In this document: in pieces, positions 23,206 through 35,933 of the stretch
Layout: every line of letters starts with the position of its first letter
Numbering within the stretch: position 1 is the stretch's first letter
DNA from: Hofstenia miamia
Taxonomy: Eukaryota; Xenacoelomorpha; Acoela
Direction of reading: 5' to 3'
NCBI GenBank assembly: GCA_004352715.1
Contig: SCFE01000119.1
Coordinates: forward strand, 1,248,553 to 1,312,552
DNA length: 64,000 nucleotides
Notes under the pieces: generated by a model
Told to the model about the DNA's origin: nothing
What the model saw: only the letters and a program-made list of their open reading frames with translations
Database searches by the model: none
Translations under genes and position numbers: made by a program

Positions 23206-24641
23206 TGAAAAACAATTTTGCAACATCATTCGACAGTTAACACAGTGACGTAAAATTTCATCGTTTATTGGTTATATGAATAATTATTCCTTGATAAAAG
23301 AAATTAACTTCATAAAATGAATAGCGCTGCGAGCGAGATTTGCTACCGTTTTTCAGTCGAATTGTTGGTTATTTTTAGAATAAATTAACAACGAAGTACA
23401 AAGAAATTTAAATTATATGGTCTCCTTTCAATACAGACAATAGTGTATGCATTATTTGCTTAAATATTTAAATTTCGCATGCACTCTTCTTATTAATATA
23501 CTCCCTCCGTCTATTCTTTTCAAGTTTACAATTTTTTCGAATTTCACATTTAAAAATTTTATTCAAATTCAGACACCATTATAATTTTTGACTTAAAACA
23601 AAACATTATCAGTGAGCTTTGAAGTAAATGTCAGTTTAACAACCCCAACTATGTCATAGGAATCTAAAGAATTTAATGGAATTCTCTTAATGACATTTTT
23701 AAAAGTTATACAAATTTTAAAATCTAACAGCTGGTTAACTTGAAATAATTAAGGAATAGATTTCATTTATTGCAAAATATTTAAAGGAACTATATAAATG
23801 TTGGAATCAATCATTTAAAAAATTGCAAAAAAATCTATGCATAGTTTCAACAATTTCAAAAATATCTGCATTTTCGAAAATTGGAAAATTTATATATCAA
23901 TATTTTATAATTTTGGCTGGATAAGCAAAGTTTAGAATATTTATGAAGCGATACTAGTTAAGGTTATTAAATTATTTTACTGTATCAAGATAGTGAAATT
24001 TTGGAGAATATTTGAAGTAAGTATGACACACTATTCCATCGCCGTCTGCAGATCAGGCACGTATGTAGGACCATTAACCTGCATTTAAGTAGATCATATT
24101 GTCATTTCTAGGCTACCGTCCTACTTATATCTTTTCTTTTAAAGACAAATCCTTTAGATTTTCATGTCGCCCTCAATTAAGCCTCATACATGTACTATGA
24201 AATATCTTCAAATTTTAGAAGCGCCATTGTTGAATTTTTTTCTTTAATTTCTGAATAAACAAATTATTCCTTTAGTTATTTTATGTGGAAAATGTGTACA
24301 TGATTTACGTGTACAAGCATTGATTAAATAACGAAATAATGTATATTTCACATATTAAGTTTTTTAAGAACTGAAGAAGTAGCAATTTTGAATTATATAA
24401 TTAACCCTAAGCCGCCCATTGCTTCCATATATACACATTGGTTTGGTTTCAAATTTTAAAAAAAATTCTCCAACTACATTAAAAATTTGGAAGTCATTGA
24501 ATATGGACATATCGATGGGAAATGTGCTCTCCTGTTTTCGTGTTTTGGAGTGTAAATTGAAGACAAAAATGAAAGAAGAGACGATTTTTTATCCAGTGAA
24601 GTTTTCAGATCTTAGATATCCTTATTTAGTTTTTTTATGAG
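23206..24641. other. Plain AT-rich stretch
   Basis: No gene, repeat end or RNA gene supported. The 24419-24640 region holds a 73-codon frame without recognisable features. Confidence 0.35.
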
Positions 24642-25003
24642 CAGAGATGGAAATGGACTGAGTACATTGAAGACGTTTCCAGCCCCGCCCATTGTTTGTA
24701 AGCCCAGCCCATCAATTTCAAATCTTTAGCCATTTTGAGCCCATTCTTAAAAAATGAAATTTAGACTATTTTACAAATAAGACTGGAGGCCATTTTACCG
24801 GAAAAGTGGGTCATAGATAAGTTCAATCTAAAGGCAATTTATTTATCAGTTATATCAACAATAACCCATTAATTTGAATTTAATTAATCAAAACATGACG
24901 GCATTGGTAAAATATATATTAAGAAGGAAAATATGTATTATATTTTAGCTCAGAAATGTCAAGCCAATTTTGGCCCATGACACCCAGCCCATATTCATCT
25001 CTG
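24642..25003. mobile_element. hAT-like MITE, CAGAGATGRA ends
   Basis: A 362-bp element. The left end CAGAGATGGAAATGGACTGA and the inward-read right end CAGAGATGAATATGGGCTGG match at most of 22 positions. Flanking 8-mers TTTATGAG and GTTATGAG agree at seven positions, as expected for a hAT target duplication. Repeated AGCCC/GCCCA motifs cluster near both ends (about 24678-24735 and 24970-24993), the pattern of subterminal transposase-binding repeats. Non-coding. Confidence 0.8.
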
Positions 25004-28000
25004 GTTATGAGCGCTTAAATTTTTTTATGTAAACCATCCCAAATTGTAAAACACGTCTATGTATTTAGGGTTAAAATTGTTTTTGAAAATATTCCTAAAA
25101 TATTTGAATTGAATTTCGTACACTTTTGAAATAGAGCTTCAATGCAATTGCTCAATTTATACTAGCATGCATCATTCACTAAATATTTGAAATTAAACAC
25201 AGACGTAGAAATAAGATGCATACATCGTTTCAGCAGTATACACACCCACCATCAGTGGATCAAATATTTATTCAAAGGCAATGCTCTATTAATTATGCAA
25301 ACATTAATATGCATTCTCCAATTATGTATCAGAATATCTTCATTAAAACCAGAATAAATATTTGGGTTATTGAACTTAACATTTTCAATGAATTTTATAG
25401 TGAAATCTTTTTCGTACAAAATGAAGTTCAAGATGTTTTGATTTAAAGCTAAGATATATACTGATCTTAAAATGTCCAATCGCTTGATTTAAAGTTGCTT
25501 CTTCAATTATATTACCTGTGAAAATATATGATCTCTTTCCAATGTATTCAGTTTAGAAAGCCCCCACAAAAGAGCGGGTCCTAAGAATTATATAAAGCTA
25601 TTGAAACCTAGGTTGTCAAAATAATTTGTTAAATTGCTGAAATATACAGATAGTTTTAATAATATACACATTTACTTAAAGTTTTCATTTACGATTTTGG
25701 AACCATAAAGTTATTTAATATTTTTGAAGTTTCATGAGTATATTTTTATAGATATTAAACAATTTTAAGAGTAGTATCTTTGACAAAAGATTTTTAAATT
25801 TTGAAAAAATAGTGAACTAATTATGACATAGTAATAATTGGAGATTTTCAAACCTTCTTCTGTAATGAATATGGACTACTCCACGGCTCTCTATATGTAA
25901 AAATATTGAACATGATTCATAAAGTTTACTTGGGCCAGTGCAATCATGAAGTAAACTATGTCTAAATTATTAAAATTTTCCCTACAATATACACGACATT
26001 TAGAATTTAGAGAGTAAAATTTTATATTCTACATTTCAAAAATTGTTGTTTCAAAATTGCAATTTAAGTTATGAATAATGTTTAAAAAATTAAAAACATT
26101 TTTTTCATAAAAAAAGAAGTCTAAAACTAAATTAGGTCGTCATTCACAATGTGCAGGGGACATTGTTCGTGGTAAATTAAAGCAATTAAACATGAATATT
26201 ATAAAAAATAGCATTTTCCAAATGTTTTATATCATTGATTTAAGATTAAAATTGAGTAAGTCATTCGCATTTTTTTCAATTTTTTGAAATATTTCTGTCA
26301 AGAAATTTTTACTACAGAATTGTATTTATGTCAAACAAGTTGCTTCAAGTATTTAATGCAGCGATTGACAATATAATGACAACCATAAAAATGCCCTAAT
26401 TTTAATCCCCGCAGTTCTAATTTTGAACGCACGCAATGATAAAAATAAACTTTTCATTTCTTCTTGTAATGCAGAAGTTGAATGAATTCGTGATTTTTCC
26501 ATCATTCAAAAATTATTTCAAATTATTTTAAACACAAGCATATTGGTGTGAGTGCGTGTTTTTTTAGCTAGAGCTGTGACTTTCATTTTTAAATTATTCT
26601 AAATTTTTGGTGGTACTTTCAATGATATTTTACCTTCAATCTTGGATATCTATAGGTCTATATCAATTCTGTCAAATCAATTATTTGCAAATGCATTAAA
26701 ATTTTGTTAGCGTAGAGATTTTCCTAAAATAAAAATTTATTGTACTTTGAAATAAACATCCTTAATATCACATCCTCAAACTTACAAAAACGTCTGCTAT
26801 TACATTTTATAAGTGATAGGGAATTTAAACTCTAGTGACACAAGTTACAGTTACTCGTTATTAATGATGCTTTTATTCATATGGTTGTTGTCTTGTATAA
26901 GAAATGAATAAACAATTTGTTTTAATGAATCAAGAATGTTTGGTTAACTCTGGAATGAAAATAAAGTAGTCAGCTTTAAAGATGTGAGCAGTGTGTGCAA
27001 TTGTGTGTTCTCGCTTACTAGCTTAAGGAGCATTAATTTACTGGAATTTGAAGAACTAAAAGCCAAAAAATTTCTTGTTTTTTTTGTGGGAAATATATAT
27101 ATATATATATGTGTATATATATGCATGCTGAACTTATTGACATTACTCTAATCCTTAGAAAAGCATGAGCATGTACATGCACTATAATTGTGTACTGCAT
27201 ATTAGTTTTCTATATTTACTTTCGACTTCTAAATTAAAAGTGATTTAAATTTAACTAAATTTAAATGCGAGCTTATTATATGGATATTTGGAATGGAACG
27301 GGATTAGTTCGTTGGTGGATTAATGATGGCGATTCCCAGGTGATTGAAAATAATTGTATAGGTATTAAGTTATTACGATGAAAATTCTCTCTATTTTATA
27401 ATTACATTTCCATGCACTTTCCGTGTGAAATGCAATGGGATTCCCTCTGAATTTAGCAGAGAAATATAAATATAGATTAATAGAATGTAATTTATTCTCC
27501 GTTTTTTACATACTGCTTAACAACATTCGTCAAGCAATTTCATCGATTATTTAGGAATTCCACCTAAATTAAGCAATGACACCAGTTAATGAATACCTTA
27601 GATAACTGTCAAAATTTCTGTTTTTTTTTTACCAAATATTTCTTGAGGAGAACACTTACAATGCTTCTGTTAAAGTATAAAACTTCAATGAAACTTACGA
27701 CCTCTTCTGCACATATAATGCTTATGTATTATGTTGAAGTTTACGCGATTCGATTTTGTTTTCACTTTGATATTAATAACTAAACCGAAAACTTCTCCAT
27801 GAAACATGCACAATTAATTAAATCAAATCACAAACTGCAAATAAAATTGACTTTGATTTTGGCTGCATTTCATTATTTGCAATTAAAATATTTCCAGTTG
27901 TTTCGAAATTAAATTCCTCCTATGAAATAAAAATAAATAAAATGAAAGAGGAACAAACCATGCAATTTATTATTACATATTTTTGAAATTTTTCAATATT

Positions 28001-29412
28001 TTTTAATTTGATATTTAACGCATTAGAATTTTTGTTATCAGTAATAGCCTTCTAATATCACAGAAATGTTGTTTTCTTTTAGAAGTTTGAACAAAAATCT
28101 CTATGAATTCACAATACAGCGTTCATAAAAAATATAGCATTTTGTTCTCTAGTAATGGGAAGAAATGAAAAAGACATTTAATTTAACTGTCTGAAATTGA
28201 TTTTTCGAGGTAAAACGTTTATTCAATTTGAGAGTACAGCTTCGTTTATCAACACCTCGTCGTCCAGCATTGACAATTAATGGGAAATTTATCTATTGAC
28301 TAATTGGGCGAACATATGCTATAAAAATGCATAACGGGACAATTAGTTTTGAAAACTCTCTTAAAATTAAATGAAAAAAGGTTCTTAATAAAATTGCCAG
28401 AAGCTAAAATGCATATTTGCGAGTTCCAAGCAAAAAATACTAAATGAAGAAATTTATAGCTTTAGACAAAATTTTGCCTCAGAGGCTTAATAAAACAACA
28501 AATGGCCTAAAATATTTGCCATTATGGAAACAATAAGCTTTCCAAAGGCAGTGTAATATCATTTCTCTTAGCCCGGTTTATTAACTTAGCGCATTACATT
28601 AGTTGATCCATAAAAGTTGCGGTACATTCTCAATTTAGTTTAAATTCTAAGATGTCTAAAGAGAGTTATATTTCAGAAACTAAAAATGAATCATTGCCAG
28701 ATTTTGTAAACTACAAAGTTTTTTAATCAAATTTCAAACTTCAATTTATCAAAATTCTAAAGTTTAAGGTTTTAGCTTGGATTTAACAAATTCATCAAAT
28801 GTCGTTAACCAAGAGTACATTTGAATGCTAAATGGTCTCGTTAGCATTTAAGAGCTTCCTCTAACCTTTCAACAATTAATTTAATTTCGTCCTAAAACAT
28901 GAATGTGTTCATTACGAATACTTGAATGTTTATTTTAACAATTACTATGTGGAGCACTCAATCACTCTATTGTTGGATCTGCATTGAAATTAAACTTTGT
29001 ATAGACGTATGCAAGATACACTAGCATACGTCTCTTCTTGCCATCATATCATATCATATTGCGGTAAAATTAGCAAACCGAGCAAACCTTGTGCACTAGA
29101 AGCATGACCTGTACACGGACCTGGAGAGAAATAGGGGTATTCCAACAAAATTGAAATGCAAGCATATTTAATGTTAACAATTCCTCGATGATTTGCTCTT
29201 TACATTTTTTATATATAGTGAAACTTATAATGAGCTTAGATTCTGTATTCTTTCAGCAGTTTGTCAATGAAAATTTAAGTTTCCTTTCTACCAAATACGC
29301 CTCGTTTGACAGGATTTTTGTGTGTGGCTACAGCTGGTATTTAAGCCTTAAAATCTATTAAAGATGAAAATGCAATTCAGCTGATATCTATAGCAAACCT
29401 CTCGCATTGACT
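25004..29412. other. Long AT-rich stretch, little structure
   Basis: Holds a TA tract with GTG interruption at 27092-27123 and, at 27265-27390, a 41-codon frame (contains DIWNGTGLVRWWINDGDSQ) ending in a CAG/GTGATT donor-like site. At 28990-29032 there is a short GACGTATGC / GCATACGTC inverted repeat, and near 29043 an ATATC triplet repeat. No known gene or element is supported. Confidence 0.35.
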
Positions 29413-29655
29413 CAGTGGCGTAGACAGAAAGCAAATGTGGGTGGGCCAAGTATTTGATGAGTTCAAGGGAACTACAAAGTGTTTGTTTCAAGACACCGCC
29501 ATCTGCTATAGAAGCTTATAGATAGAAAAACTCATAAGGGTTGATATAATTTTCTATAAATTTATTATATTTTAAACAAAAGGCTCAACTTCGGAGTCTA
29601 AACTTTGCAAATTTGGAGAGGCATGGCCTCTTTCGTTCTCCTGGCTACGCCTATG
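29413..29655. mobile_element. hAT-like MITE with perfect 8-bp duplication
   Basis: A 243-bp element whose left end CAGTGGCGTAGACAG and inward-read right end CATAGGCGTAGCCAGGAG match at 12 of 15 positions. The flanks are a perfect duplication of CATTGACT (29405-29412 and 29656-29663). CA-starting ends with an 8-bp duplication place it with hAT. GTGGGTGGGCC and GGAGAGGCATGGCC subterminal blocks frame an AT-rich, non-coding middle. The intact duplication points to a relatively recent insertion. Confidence 0.88.
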
Positions 29656-31577
29656 CATTGACTATCTTCAATGGCAATGAATGAGCATATGATATGACAA
29701 AAATTAAAATTTAATTTCAATGCCAAGCGTACATTCTTTAATATTAGACAATAGATCATTCTGTAACCCACATCAAAGAAGGAATTCAACAACTAAACGG
29801 CAAGAAATCTTTTTAAGTATTATTTGTAAAAATCTCTAAAAAATTACTTCTCTAATTAGTTTTTAGTGACTGTTGTTGTTTTTACTAATACTAAGTCTAT
29901 TTTCAATTGAAAGCATGTCAGATGAGGTATTGATTTTAGAAGGAACTTTTTACTGTTCCTTCAAATGTGATTCCAAATTATTTGAGATAGTATTTAATGT
30001 CTTTATTTGAGATAATATTTTATGTCTAGAGTCAGGAATAAAAATCTAGAAAAGGGCTATAATACCGTATCCTGTTACAAAGATGTCATCAGAGAGACTT
30101 AAAATGATTTCACACCTCATTCATGTGCAACTATAAAATTGTATTTGCAGAGAACCTAGCATAGGAATTTAAAAATAAATAATTTGTACTAAAGTAATAT
30201 ATACATTTTGTCCTATATATTATAGTTTGATGAAATTTGTTTTTTATAAGTTTAGTTTCAGATTTTGATTTATTTGTTTTGCTATCGTTGAACACTCTAT
30301 AAAAACTATTTCTCTTGAAGGTAGTACATGGAATTCCACTTTTCACTTATTGTTGCAAGAATTTCAGTTTTACATGTATTTAGACTTTTGCTTAAAACAA
30401 ATAACTTCAGTCTATTAGAATATAATGGCTAATAGGCTGTACATATGCATTTAATATATTTTACTAGAATATAATCTAACACATTTCTTACTTATGCATA
30501 TATTACATATCCTTTGATTTGATAGGAAGGAACAACTAATGTATTTTGTGTTGCATATAAAATATATTTACAGTAAAATTGTCCCTTCAAATCTAAGCAC
30601 GGTGTCACTTGTCACAATAGGATAAATAAACAAATTATAATAGATTCTAATAATATAACAACTGGCGACTATTTTAAGAAATTTGTTTGCTTTATAACTG
30701 TTTAATAAACTGACAATTAAAATACTCTGTGTCATCGCTATAATTATAGAAACAATCAATTGCTTTGATAAGAATGGCCGAATAAATTTAGAAATCCAAA
30801 AACTGTGTTCTGTAATAAACTATGTAATAAATAAAGAATGATGACGCTTTGTAAAAATTCTCTGCTTTAAGGATTTCCTATTTTCGTGGTAGTATTTAAG
30901 CAAGATGATTGTTGCTGTGGTTCACTAACACACTACGGTGCTTTAAAATAATAAAAAATGCACTTTCGTTCTAACTGCATTTTCTTAAATGCGTTAATTG
31001 TTCGTGACAAATGAACAGTCTATAAAATTCCTTTTAGAGAAATTGCTATCGACGCAACACGCAATTGTTATATAAATATTTACTCGAAGAAAGCAAAATT
31101 TTCAAAACGCTATAGAAGCGTTAAGATATAATTTAAGAAACTAAATGTACATGTATCAGACGATTATAACAATAATTATAGTAAACAGTAGTAAATAGTA
31201 GTTTCAATGGTTTAAAAAACATCATTCACAACTTAGTTCAAACAAGAATGGTGTTTAATAAACACCCACATATTCACGTATACCATTTAATTTGATTATT
31301 TATAAAACTATTTTAATGGAAAATAATAAATTGCAATGCATTTTGGCATCGTTGCTAGGGTGAGAATATGAATTCATTCGGTACTTTGAACACAGTGTAA
31401 TATTAGTCTACTTTTCAAGCATCTCCGTTTAATTTATTCAATTAATAATAAATTAGAGGAAACCACGTGTATATTTCTTCGTAGAAAATTATACAGAATT
31501 TTTACAGCTGACTTGAAGTAAATGAAGTGTATTAAAGTATTCCATAGGCAATTGTAGAATTGCAATAAAAATCTTAC
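29656..31577. other. Plain AT-rich stretch
   Basis: Nothing recognisable. Scattered open frames are AT-driven and lack splice or start context. Confidence 0.35.
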
Positions 31578-31663
31578 CCAGATATTTTTCTGCGTATTAA
31601 CTTCATTTATGTGAAAGTTTCCAATATTGTAGCTTCTACCGCGAATTATCCCACATTCTAGCG
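31578..31663 (-). CDS. Candidate internal exon, best minus-strand case
   Basis: On the minus strand, ttatgtcttttgtcag (good acceptor) precedes an 86-bp body that ends TGG/GTAAGA (strong donor). One frame is open: two bases plus 28 codons, reading LECGIIRGRSYNIGNF then HINEVNTQKNIW. GC is about 42% against roughly 30% around it. It ends on a whole codon, which suits the start of the 2101-2158 candidate about 29 kb downstream on this strand. No homologue is recognised. It could also be a chance exon in a locally GC-rich patch. Confidence 0.38.
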
Positions 31664-31689
31664 CTGACAAAAGACATAATTTCAACTGG

Positions 31690-31820
31690 CTTTCTGTGCT
31701 ACGCTGCTATTGGCGATTCCACTCGCGTGTCAATCGTGATAGCATTTCCATTTATCTATCCATTGATGCTCGTGGCTAATTTGAACAAGCCCCCGAATTA
31801 ACCGTATCGTCCCAAATCAC
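31690..31820. promoter_or_regulatory. Unexplained GC-rich island
   Basis: About 130 bp with GC well above the window average, lacking the inverted ends or gagcc/accc-type repeats that mark the transposon debris elsewhere. It contains ATTGGCGATT, which is a CCAAT motif on the minus strand, and lies just upstream of the minus-strand candidate exon. It might be regulatory sequence, an exon missed by eye or an old insertion. No function is claimed. Confidence 0.15.
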
Positions 31821-31890
31821 ATATTTAGTAATTAGAATTCCCAATCGATGTCTTAATTGAATACATATATATTCTTACTATAAATATAAA

Positions 31891-32038
31891 GATGGAGAGA
31901 AAAGGGAATCGCAATATTCAAAATCATATATTAACCTTGGAAAAATAGAGATAAACTCAAAAGAGATGGAGAGAAAAGGGAATCGCAATATTCAAAATCA
32001 TATATTAACCTTGGAAAAATAGAGATAAACTCAAATGC
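31891..32038. repeat. Tandem duplication, two 74-bp units
   Basis: The block starting GATGGAGAGAAAAGGGAATC occurs twice in series with identical sequence for about 70 of 74 bp. No N separates the copies, so this may be a genuine recent tandem duplication, unlike those at 6095 or 41108. Confidence 0.85.
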
Positions 32039-32244
32039 ACTATTTGACATATTAATAAGCTTGGAATTTTGATGTTCTTTCCAAGTGCTTCCAAGAGAAA
32101 AATATAGATGGGAGAGTACCGGTATTTAATAAAATATTTTAGATAAATTCAATTTAATCACGAATGATTTCAAATTAAAAATTCATATGAAATATTATCA
32201 GGCGTGCATGTTTGTCAGGTTAGTGATTTTCAGATAGGTCATTA

Positions 32245-32475
32245 TTAGGGTTCTGCCAGACCGTCTAGTCTCGTGGGATTGTCTGGTTCCAGTCTCAACA
32301 ACTAAACATATGTTGGAGCCTGGGGGTAACATGGGACTGGGATTAAAATCAGAACCTGGAAGCACATATTTCAGAATATTATTAATAATTTTTTGCTAAT
32401 TTTGGGAAAATCAGAACTGATGAAACCAGACTCGTATGGGATTGAAGCGGGACAAAATCCAGTTGATCAATATGA
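32245..32475. repeat. Dispersed repeat, copy 1
   Basis: Begins TTCTGCCAGACCGTCTAG and continues with GTGGGATT and several gggac/tggga motifs. A diverged second copy starts at 62338 with TTCTGCCAGACAGTTTAG. Later parts (ATTTCAGAATATTATTAATA here, ATATCAGAATATTAATCCTA near 62923) also correspond. Ends and target duplications are not clear. The repeated ggga/tccc motifs suggest a hAT-like non-autonomous element. Confidence 0.45.
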
Positions 32476-32949
32476 AAATGGGTTAATGGAATAAATAAAA
32501 TTCTAACCACGTTAACCATTTTGTGTAGGTTGGGTTCGGGTGGAGTTGCAAGTAGGCTCCGCTTGCAGATTGTTTTTGGACTGTTTGCAAATATTCACCT
32601 AGTTTTGTGCTGAGCCTGGCCGTCTGTGTTACCTGTTCATGTGAATTTGAGCTGAATATTATTCTATGTTTGGTCAACAAATTATGTTTCTATTTTATTT
32701 AAAAGTCTGTTCTATATTTAAAATGAAAGCTCCATTCAAAAAACATGGACACATTAGACTTCATTGTATTATGTTACTCATAACTTAAGTAGTTTTTTAT
32801 TTCATATTCTAATTTTAAATCATGTTTGTAGGTGTGTGTATTTTGTCGGAGTTGTTTTCTGTAATGCAAAGTAATAGAGGTCGAATTAAGATAAAAATCC
32901 TGACGGAACTAATTGATATTGGTAAGAGTTGGCTTTCAGAAATTTTTAA

Positions 32950-33335
32950 TGAGTTGCAGTGGGGTGACATTTTTGGACCCACACCACACCAAAAGCAAAT
33001 ACCTACAAACCACACCATGAGTCCACAACACACCACAGGAATATAAATTTGCCGCAAAAATTGCCATAGCAATTTTTTTGAAAAAAAGTATTTGTAGGCA
33101 ATGGGGATCTTATGCAAATTCTAACATGTATTAATATAAATAAAATTATAATAAAATTTTACATCTTTGCAACTAAGTTAATGATTTAATAATTTTTAGA
33201 ACTATTGAGGTCAACTACAAAGCTCTTGCTCTACAAATCCTCACAGGAATCTCCACAAGTTAAAATTTCATCCCTGCCCCACACCATATGTAGTGTAGTG
33301 CTCTGTTTTGTGAGGATCCCCACTCCATGAAAAGT
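32950..33335. repeat. CACACC-rich low-copy repeat
   Basis: Runs of cacaccacacc at 32981-33040 and tgtagtgtagtg near 33288, with GTGGGG near 32958 and CCCCAC near 33327 as possible opposing ends. The target duplication is not readable. An open 74-codon frame here is driven by the CA-rich composition and is not accepted as a gene. Confidence 0.25.
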
Positions 33336-33536
33336 CTGGTCTTGACAGAGACCAACATTTCATTATGATGTGCATTGAAAACTGCTCATATACAATAAAA
33401 TATTTCCAACAATTTTTAATTATATTTACATGTAATCATTTACCTTCATATAACATTTGGGGGCACTATTTTTTGAACATTACTATCGGATATTTCGGGG
33501 AATGTGTAGTAGAAAAAGGCATTATTTGCTAAAATA

Positions 33537-34083
33537 AGAGCAGTCTACAAGTGGAAAAATCGCTTTTGAGAAGGTTGAACAATGTTTGACAAAGATATGA
33601 GAATAGGTAGACATTGTTGCTTAACCAAACCCTCACAAATTGAGAACTTCCAAGATATGGTTGAAAATGATACATTCGTGAGATATTTCCTGCATTACGC
33701 ATCAGTTTTGGCACTATAGAGGTAATAATAACGGACTATTATCACGACACCTGCAAGTTAAGTACCAACAATATTAACTCATGAGCAAAAATCAATTTTG
33801 TGCAAGTTTGTCCTAAGCTGTTGCAAATTCATTTAGAAGAAGATGAAACACTTTTTCCCAAATACCTCAATGAGGATGAAGCATAATTACCTTTTTTACT
33901 TGATACTATTCCCAGTGACTATCACTTATTCAAAAAATTAAAGAATCTTCATGAGAAATTCATTTCCAAATGCTGGATTAACCGCAGGGGGAAATTGAGC
34001 AGCACTTATAGAATTTTGCGATTTAATGTCTATTCCTTATGTGCAGTGTATAGAGTTGGGAGGTGACTACAATGAGAAGTTTG
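33537..34083 (+). pseudogene. Mariner-type transposase pseudogene, core deleted
   Basis: Fragments follow mariner order on the plus strand. First, RAVYKWKNRF then a G..M.D..RIGRH segment (33537-33615), as in the helix-turn-helix linker. Next, a KLLQIHLEEDE-like segment (about 33815-33860). Then, directly after, LDTIPSDYHLFKKLKNL (33900-33947), matching the 'DLAPSDYHLF..L' block at the third catalytic position. Finally CIELGGDYNEKF (about 34048-34083), matching the mariner C-terminus. Stops and frameshifts occur throughout. The catalytic middle with the first two aspartates is missing, apparently by an internal deletion. Inverted ends were not located. Confidence 0.75.
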
Positions 34084-35596
34084 ATACATACATTGCATAT
34101 GTGTGACATTATTTTTTTGTTTAAGTACAAATCGTTTTATGTGCTGACATTTCTTTTCTTTGTTCTTGAGATTTTGATCACTCCTCGTATATAAAGTAGA
34201 TTGAAGTTATGGTTTTCAGAATGGATTTGCAGGAGAGCGTGGTTCATCTATTAACTTAGTAATGTGTGGCAGGAGATATACATGTATGTCTTGCGTAAAA
34301 TATTTTTCTCATCAACATTTTTAATTAACTAAATTTTCTACTGTGGAACAAATGCTACAATTGCATATTTTAAAGTGAATTATTTTTTCGTCCAAAAGTC
34401 AAACTTTGTCTTACAGATAAGTTTAAGGATTGCGCAGGTTTGTCATCATGCAATCACATTGAAAGTCTTTTTGTCTATTTTTATGAATATACTCTCTTCG
34501 CAAGAGATATGAATGCCCTTAGCGTAAGTAATTTATTTCATCAGTCGAAAGAATAGTTTTTCAATTGAATTAATACAATTTGATTTATAAACCAACATTC
34601 CATGGATTTTAAATTGCTTAAGTATAAAAATTAGTTTAATAGCTTGAGTAAGAAATTCCAAAAGAAAAACTTTCTACTTTTATGGATATCAAAGATCAAT
34701 TAATCATTCTCAAATTACAAACAAAAAAAATAAAAAATTCAATATTTATTAATTTATTAACTTGTATTTTGGTTCGTAGCAGGTACTCCATTGTGCTGAG
34801 TTGCACAAAATTTAAAGTTTACTGAACTACGTATACGAGAGTTGAGGCCGTTTAGCTTTTACTAGCTGGACTTTCTGAATATATTTAGTAGTCCACAAGA
34901 TTTGGCCAATTTCAGCATTAGTGAAGTGTAAATCAAATTAAATTGACTTCAAAAAAGTGGTTTATGTTCAAATATACTAAGTTTCTTTTATTACTGTGCT
35001 ATTCTTCCAAGCTATTAAGATTCTATCAATTAAGGGAATTCCGACGAAATGCTTGACAGTTGGGGTTCTATTTTATGGTATTCTTTCCAAATAGGGAAAT
35101 TCAATTCTAGATGACACATTAGTCAACAGCAACTTATTCTGTTCACTTGAAGATTATTCTCTGTCTTTTAAAACTTGAAGAATAAACCGAAATCTCTCAA
35201 AAGAATACAAGATAAAAACTGGCCTGAGATTAGAATTATTATAGAAGCTGTTAACTTTTTGATGGCTTCAATTCGAAAATTATGCTGTAATTTTTCACAA
35301 AATATTTTTAGTATTTCTGCGAGAGTTCCTATTTGAATTAAATATGCTAGATAAAAAAATTATCTTCAAGGGAACATCCCACAGTCAATGTCTAAAGCCT
35401 GATTCTAAATTATAGTTAAACGAAGTTGACAAGCTGGCAAAAAGATAAATATAAAACTTTAATAATTCGTAGAAAATGTTGACGTAGTGAACAATTTTAA
35501 TGCTGAAGAATAAATTGATGGGGATGATGTTTATCCAGCATTAGATTTTGTTGCTTGCCAACAGATTCTGGGCTTGAACTTGTGATTGCTTACTTT
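34084..35596. other. Plain AT-rich stretch
   Basis: The first 110 bp may be the 3' non-coding part of the mariner relic. The rest has no supported feature. Confidence 0.35.
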
Positions 35597-35933
35597 CATG
35601 AGCAGCTTTAGAGGGCGGGTGGGGGATGCCCACCCACTTCCAAAAACGGTCTAAGCATTATATAAAATTGAGGACATTCTATGTGGTTGCAGGGATACAA
35701 ATATTTTTTGGTTTTTTTCATACCGGATAAACCATTTTTATTTAGAGAAATTTAATGCCTTCCCATCAATATAGGTTGTCTTAGTAAGGGTTTTAGTGAA
35801 CAACCTCATAAATCATTAAATTTTTGCAAAACATGATTAGATTTTGCTTAGCTAGCAAATTATAATTGTTTTATAATATTTTTAGGAAAAAAATTTGACC
35901 TGCCCCGTTCGAAGTTTTCTAGGACCGCGCCTG
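35597..35933. mobile_element. hAT-like MITE with perfect 8-bp duplication
   Basis: A 337-bp element flanked by a perfect CTTACTTT duplication (35589-35596 and 35934-35941). The ends CATGAGCAGCTTTAG and, inward from the right, CAGGCGCGGTCCTAG agree loosely with a one-base gap. GC-rich blocks lie just inside both ends (GGGCGGGTGGGGG; CCGTTCGAAG). No coding capacity. The clean duplication with diverged inverted ends is typical of short hAT derivatives. Confidence 0.75.
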
